Of a DNA stretch of 47,587 nucleotides, positions 44,215 through 47,587 are shown one piece after another. The DNA lies in assembly GCF_003696285.1 (NCBI RefSeq), contig NZ_RFFL01000007.1, positions 190,019 to 237,605 of the forward strand. Direction: 5' to 3'. Positions within the stretch are counted from its first letter, which is position 1, and each line of letters opens with the position of its first letter. The position numbers were made by a program, and so were the translations under genes. The notes below the pieces were generated by a model. That model made no database searches and was not told the origin of the DNA. It saw nothing but the letters and a program-made list of their open reading frames with translations. The DNA is from Stutzerimonas nitrititolerans. GTDB taxonomy: Bacteria; Pseudomonadota; Gammaproteobacteria; Pseudomonadales; Pseudomonadaceae.

Positions 44215-44865
44215 TCAGTTGGTCGGGATCGAGCCCATCTGCTGCAACAGCAGCGCAGCCTGGGTGCGGGTGCGTACACCCAGCTTGCGGAAGATCGCCG
44301 TGACGTGCGCCTTGATGGTGGCTTCCGAAACGCTCAGCTCGTAGGCGATCTGCTTGTTCAGCAGCCCGTCGCAGACCATCGTCAGCACACGGAACTGCTG
44401 CGGTGTCAGGCTGGCGAGCCCGGCGCTGGCCGCCTTGGCTTCGGCGCTGACATGGGAGGCATCCTCGATATTGCTCGGCCACCACACATCGCCATCGAGC
44501 ACTGCGCGCACCGCTTCCTGGATGGCTTCCAGCGAACTGGATTTGGGAATGAAACCGCTGGCGCCGAACTCGCGAGCGCGCGCGACGACCGAGGCATCTT
44601 CCTGCGCCGATATCATCACCACCGGCAATTGCGGATACTGCCCGCGAAGCAGCACCAGGCCGGAAAAGCCGTAAGCCCCGGGCATGTTCAGATCCAGCAG
44701 CACCAGATCCCATTCCGCTCCCTGCTCGAGGAGCGTCTCCAGCTCGGCGATGCTCGCCGCCTCGACCAGGTGAACGTTATCGCTCAGGCCAAGCGTCAGC
44801 GCTTGCTGAAGCGCGCTACGGAACAGCGGATGATCGTCGGCGATGATTATTTCGTAAGCAGCCAT
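44215..44865 (-). CDS. erdR: NarL/LuxR-type response regulator, ErdR-like
   Basis: A 216-residue response regulator. The receiver domain (about 1-120) has the acidic pair D10/D11, phosphoacceptor D58 in LLDLNMPG, S86 and K108 (FIPKSS). The LuxR-type helix-turn-helix is near 150-210 (LTPQQFRVLTMVCDGLLNKQ, ELSVSEATIKAHVTAIFRKL). Sequence closely resembles ErdR, which controls ethanol oxidation and acsA in Pseudomonas. No histidine kinase is next to it, as for ErdR. The frame is open 49 codons upstream but MAAYEIIIADDHPLF is the family start. Confidence 0.82.
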   Translation of the reverse strand: MAAYEIIIADDHPLFRSALQQALTLGLSDNVHLVEAASIAELETLLEQGAEWDLVLLDLNMPGAYGFSGLVLLRGQYPQLPVVMISAQEDASVVARAREFGASGFIPKSSSLEAIQEAVRAVLDGDVWWPSNIEDASHVSAEAKAASAGLASLTPQQFRVLTMVCDGLLNKQIAYELSVSEATIKAHVTAIFRKLGVRTRTQAALLLQQMGSIPTN

Positions 44866-44937
44866 TTGGCAGACCTGTAGTTTTTTTATTGGCGCTTTCA
44901 TCGGCGGGCGAGCCGATGCCGGGCTGAACCGGCAAGA

Positions 44938-44955
44938 CTCGAACTGTCGTTCAAG
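44938..44955. promoter_or_regulatory. Inverted repeat upstream of the erdR-like gene
   Basis: CTCGAAC-TGTC-GTTCAAG is an inverted repeat with 6 of 7 positions matching, about 75 bases upstream of the response regulator start and 160 bases before the EamA gene. It could be an operator for either divergent gene. Seen directly; function is a guess. Confidence 0.25.
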
Positions 44956-45111
44956 TGCCGGACCGGAATGATGGTATATGGCCATCAGCCGAAATTCATC
45001 CTTTGCACTCATACTTTAGTCAAGCGGCGCCAGCATGCCGACCCGGGAATAAGTGGTCAAGCGCCTTGCTTTATTGCAAAGTCTGCGTCCTTTTTCCCGA
45101 CGAGCTAAAAC

Positions 45112-46047
45112 ATGCGCAGCCAAGCCCTTCGCGCCGACATCCTGATGCTGATCACCGCGATGATCTGGGGGACCGGATTCGTGGCCCAGCGGCTCGGCAT
45201 GGACCACATCGGCCCGTTCCTTTTCACCGGCCTGCGTTTCGCACTGGGCGCCCTTGCACTGCTGCCCTTGCTGCTGCAGCAAAGCCGGGGACCGCTCGCG
45301 CATGCGCCGTTCAGTGAGCGCGGCCTGCTGCTCGGCGGCCTGCTGATGGGGTTGGCGCTGACGCTGGGGATCAACCTGCAACAAGTGGGTCTGCTCTTCA
45401 CCAGCGTCACCAACTCGGGGTTCATCACGGGCCTCTACGTCATCGTCGTGCCGCTGCTGGGGATGATCATCGGGCAGAAGACCGGCATGGGCACCTGGCT
45501 CGGCGCGGTGCTGGCCGTAGCCGGCATGGCGCTGCTGAGCATCGGCGAGAATTTCCAGGTCGCCTCGGGCGACTGGATACAGCTCGCCGGCGCCTTCGTC
45601 TGGGGGCTGCACGTACTGCTCGTGAGCTTCTTCGTCGGCCGCCACGACGCGATCCGCCTGGCCTTTCTGCAGTTCGTCACCTGCGCGGTGGTCAGCCTGA
45701 TCCTGGCCGCGGTATTCGAAGAAACCAGCCTTGAGCAGATCTGGCTGGCGACACCGGCGCTGGTCTACGGCGGCGTGTTCGCCGTGGGCGTGGGCTATAC
45801 GCTCCAGGTCGTGGCGCAGAAGCATGCCATCGCCTCGCACGCAGCGATCATCCTCTCGCTCGAAGCGGTATTCGCCGCCATCGCCGGCGCGATCTTCCTT
45901 GACGAAAGCCTCAGTCTGCGCGGCTACGCCGGCTGCACCCTGATGTTCATCGGCATGCTCATCGCCCAGCTCTGGCCACGCAAACCGTCGGACGCACTCG
46001 ACCCTGCGCCGGCTGCCCCCACCGCGGGCGATGGCAGACCGGCCTAG
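45112..46047 (+). CDS. EamA/DMT-superfamily exporter
   Basis: A 311-residue membrane protein with ten predicted helices in two EamA repeats (about 8-140 and 150-290). Typical features are the N-terminal AMIWGTGFVAQRLG, GLRFALGALALLPLL and the second repeat's SLEAVFAAIAGAIFLDESL. Members export amino acids, metabolites or drugs; the substrate cannot be told. The C-terminal tail is Pro/Ala-rich and cytoplasmic. The stop codon lies in a CTAG shared with the stop of the convergent DTW gene. Confidence 0.9.
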   Translation: MRSQALRADILMLITAMIWGTGFVAQRLGMDHIGPFLFTGLRFALGALALLPLLLQQSRGPLAHAPFSERGLLLGGLLMGLALTLGINLQQVGLLFTSVTNSGFITGLYVIVVPLLGMIIGQKTGMGTWLGAVLAVAGMALLSIGENFQVASGDWIQLAGAFVWGLHVLLVSFFVGRHDAIRLAFLQFVTCAVVSLILAAVFEETSLEQIWLATPALVYGGVFAVGVGYTLQVVAQKHAIASHAAIILSLEAVFAAIAGAIFLDESLSLRGYAGCTLMFIGMLIAQLWPRKPSDALDPAPAAPTAGDGRPA

Positions 46048-46754
46048 TCCGCCGACAACCGCCGGTGTGCCTCGTCATCGAGGCTGGGCACACGCTGGTA
46101 CTTGGCGGCCAGGTAGTGATCGGTGAACACGTCGAGCCAGGCATCCAGTTGCCCGGCAGCATCCTCGTCGCCCGCCAGCCCCAGGCACAGCGCTGCCACC
46201 TCGGCCGTGCAGAGGTGCTCGCTGCGCTTGGAGCGACGAAGCCGGTAGCGCGAGACCAGCTCCGATTGCAGGCTCAGCACCGGCAAGCCGTTCAGGTAGG
46301 GACTCTTGCGAAACATCTTGCGCGCTTCGGTCCAGGTCGCGTCGAGCAGAATGAACAGCGGGCGCTTGCCTGGGATTGGCTCAACGTGCGTCACCACCCG
46401 CTCCGGCTCGGCATATTCACCCGGGAAGACCACGAAGGGCTGCCATTGGGGATCGGCCAGTAGCGCCAGCAGCGCCGGCTCCACATGGGTTCGCTGCCAG
46501 GTGAAGGCGTAGGTGTCGGGCACCGCGTCGGCGATCAGCCAGCCGGTGTTACTCGGTTTGAGCGGTTCCACGTCGTGCATCAGCAGGCACACGCCGCAAT
46601 GCAAGCCCTCCAGGCGAGGCTGCCAGGCGCACAGGCAATGGCTCGGCAACACTCGGCAGCGACTGCAACGGGGCGCGCGTGAGCCGCGCGCCACGAAGGG
46701 TTTGCTGCTGAGGGCCAGGCGCTGGTCGCGCAGGCGGGCTACGGCATGGGGCAT
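46044..46754 (-). CDS. DTW-domain tRNA-uridine aminocarboxypropyltransferase
   Basis: A 236-residue DTW-domain protein (YfiP/TapT type) that, in E. coli, puts the 3-amino-3-carboxypropyl group of SAM onto U47 of tRNA (acp3U). The N-terminal Cys cluster C30, C33, C40, C42 (CSRCRVLPSHCLC) is probably a zinc site. The signature is D138-A-T-W141 (LLDATWTEARKMFRKS), and the upstream LMHDVEPLKPSNTG is typical. The closest family name is tapT/yfiP; no symbol is assigned as orthology is not shown. TAGAAT at 46785-46790 may be its -10. Confidence 0.87.
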   Translation of the reverse strand: MPHAVARLRDQRLALSSKPFVARGSRAPRCSRCRVLPSHCLCAWQPRLEGLHCGVCLLMHDVEPLKPSNTGWLIADAVPDTYAFTWQRTHVEPALLALLADPQWQPFVVFPGEYAEPERVVTHVEPIPGKRPLFILLDATWTEARKMFRKSPYLNGLPVLSLQSELVSRYRLRRSKRSEHLCTAEVAALCLGLAGDEDAAGQLDAWLDVFTDHYLAAKYQRVPSLDDEAHRRLSAD

Positions 46755-46784
46755 GAACGGGCTGCTCTGTTTCGAGGGAGGCGC

Positions 46785-46790
46785 ATTCTA
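46785..46790 (-). promoter_or_regulatory. Candidate -10 element of the DTW gene
   Basis: The minus strand reads TGCTAGAAT, an extended -10 about 30 bases upstream of the start codon. No good -35 is seen. The 150-base gap to the next gene also contains a small palindrome ACCGGA-GGCT-TCCGGT. Confidence 0.3.
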
Positions 46791-46904
46791 GCAGGCCATC
46801 TGCCCTGCGACTGAACCGCACCGGAGGCTTCCGGTCGAACGACGGCAGTCACTTGCGTCTGCTGCCGTTTCTCATGCGGCCACGACGAAGCCTAGGAGAT
46901 CACC

Positions 46905-47297
46905 ATGTACCGTCTGACTACTCTGCTCACTTTATGCCTCGCATGGCCCGCCGCCCACGCCGCTTCCCTGCAGGAACAGCAGCTGGGCCAGCTTCTGGAC
47001 AAGGTCGCACGCGAAAGCAGCGTCGGCACGCCCCGCGCCATCAATTCCGACATCCTCGACGTCGGCTACAGCGTGGAGGGTAACGAGCTCGTCAACCACC
47101 TCAGCGTCCAGCCCCGGCACGCGGCGCAAATGCGTGATAACCCCAAGGATGTTCGCACCCAGCTCGCCGCCAGCGTCTGCAGCAACGACGGCCTGCGCCT
47201 GCTGATGGAGCAAGGCGCGGTACTGCGCTTCGAATTCAGCGAATACGAGAGCAACAAGCCGATCACCACCGAGCGTTACAAGGCCTCCGATTGCTAG
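46905..47297 (+). CDS. Small secreted or periplasmic protein, unknown function
   Basis: A 130-residue protein with a Sec signal peptide (cleavage after AHA, about residue 19). The mature part is about 111 residues, mixed alpha/beta, with two Cys, one in ASVCSNDG and one as the last residue (KASDC), suited to one disulfide. I do not recognise the family; a vague resemblance to small secreted Pseudomonas proteins such as PA3611 is possible but unchecked. A TAGGAG ribosome-binding site lies seven bases upstream. It is followed 111 bases later by a vgrG start; whether the two are linked is unknown. Confidence 0.75.
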   Translation: MYRLTTLLTLCLAWPAAHAASLQEQQLGQLLDKVARESSVGTPRAINSDILDVGYSVEGNELVNHLSVQPRHAAQMRDNPKDVRTQLAASVCSNDGLRLLMEQGAVLRFEFSEYESNKPITTERYKASDC

Positions 47298-47408
47298 GAT
47301 TCCGAAGAAACGTGATTCCCATCATGCTGCCGCCCCGCCCTCATTGAAACGGGCGTCCAGGTCGGTCAACCTTCGGCCTTCGCCTGACTCAAGGATGGAG
47401 GCCAAGGC

Positions 47409-47587
47409 ATGCTGGATGCCAATCAAGCGCATATCACCCTCGCCATTTCCGGCGTCGAAACCGACCTGCAGGTACTAGGTTTCGAAGGCCATGAAAAGCT
47501 CAACCAGCCCTACCGCTTCGACATCGAAGTGGTCAGCGAGCGTCCCGATCTCGATTTCGAAACCCTGCTCCATCGCCCCGCCTATCT
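47409..47587 (+). CDS. vgrG: Type VI secretion spike protein VgrG (5' end)
   Basis: Fifty-nine codons before the right edge. The product begins MLDANQAHITLAISGVETDL and continues with FEGHEKLNQPYRFDIEV, the start of the VgrG/phage gpD-like domain (tail-spike hub). GGAGG lies seven bases upstream. VgrG trimers form the tip of the type VI secretion needle and often carry or are followed by toxic effectors. Most of the gene is outside the window, so any C-terminal effector extension cannot be judged. No other type VI genes are in view. Confidence 0.85.
   Translation, partial: MLDANQAHITLAISGVETDLQVLGFEGHEKLNQPYRFDIEVVSERPDLDFETLLHRPAY

Overview
The window is 47.6 kb of a high-GC gammaproteobacterial chromosome. 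Protein sequences and gene order point to Pseudomonas sensu lato (the Stutzerimonas / P. mendocina-like side is a guess). Reasons: an eno-kdsA-pyrG-tilS-accA-dnaE-rnhB-lpxB-lpxA-fabZ-lpxD-skp-bamA-rseP-dxr-cdsA-uppS-frr-pyrH-tsf-rpsB run divergent from map-glnD, a fused MnhA/B six-gene Mnh antiporter operon, a divergent fpr/finR pair, and an LpxA with the Pseudomonas-type Met169 acyl-chain ruler. I see 44 protein genes (one cut by the right edge) and no rRNA, tRNA, CRISPR array or intact insertion sequence.

Region 1 (1-25018, all on the minus strand) is a housekeeping supercluster read from right to left. It holds translation factors (rpsB, tsf, frr), nucleotide synthesis (pyrH, pyrG), isoprenoid and phospholipid precursors (dxr, uppS, cdsA), site-2 proteolysis (rseP), outer-membrane assembly (bamA, skp), lipid A and fatty-acid synthesis (lpxD, fabZ, lpxA, lpxB, accA, kdsA), DNA replication and repair (dnaE, rnhB), tRNA modification (tilS) and glycolysis (eno). 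Many junctions are 4-base ATGA/GTGA overlaps or 1-base gaps, so translational coupling is likely. The left edge is a repeat that abuts the eno stop codon.

Region 2 (25301-28826, plus strand) is map and glnD, divergent from rpsB. glnD meets mnhG tail to tail with one base between the stop codons.

Region 3 (28828-40594, mostly minus strand) holds the Mnh Na+/H+ antiporter operon with a long structured leader, a SlyB-like lipoprotein, a small membrane protein, pdxH, an OmpA-like lipoprotein, a serine beta-lactamase-fold esterase and a DinG helicase. A near-consensus LexA (SOS) box sits just upstream of dinG.

Region 4 (40784-47587) has a second OmpA-like lipoprotein, a YchJ-like SEC-C protein, fpr/finR (redox defence), an ErdR-like response regulator, an EamA-type exporter, a DTW-domain tRNA modification enzyme, a small secreted protein, and the first 59 codons of a type VI secretion VgrG at the right edge.

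The window is mostly core genome. I found no convincing new multi-gene system. The best leads are non-coding: the mnh leader (a perfect 10-bp long-range inverted repeat), the dinG SOS box, the repeat fused to the eno stop, the candidate S2 leader of rpsB, and whatever follows vgrG beyond the edge.
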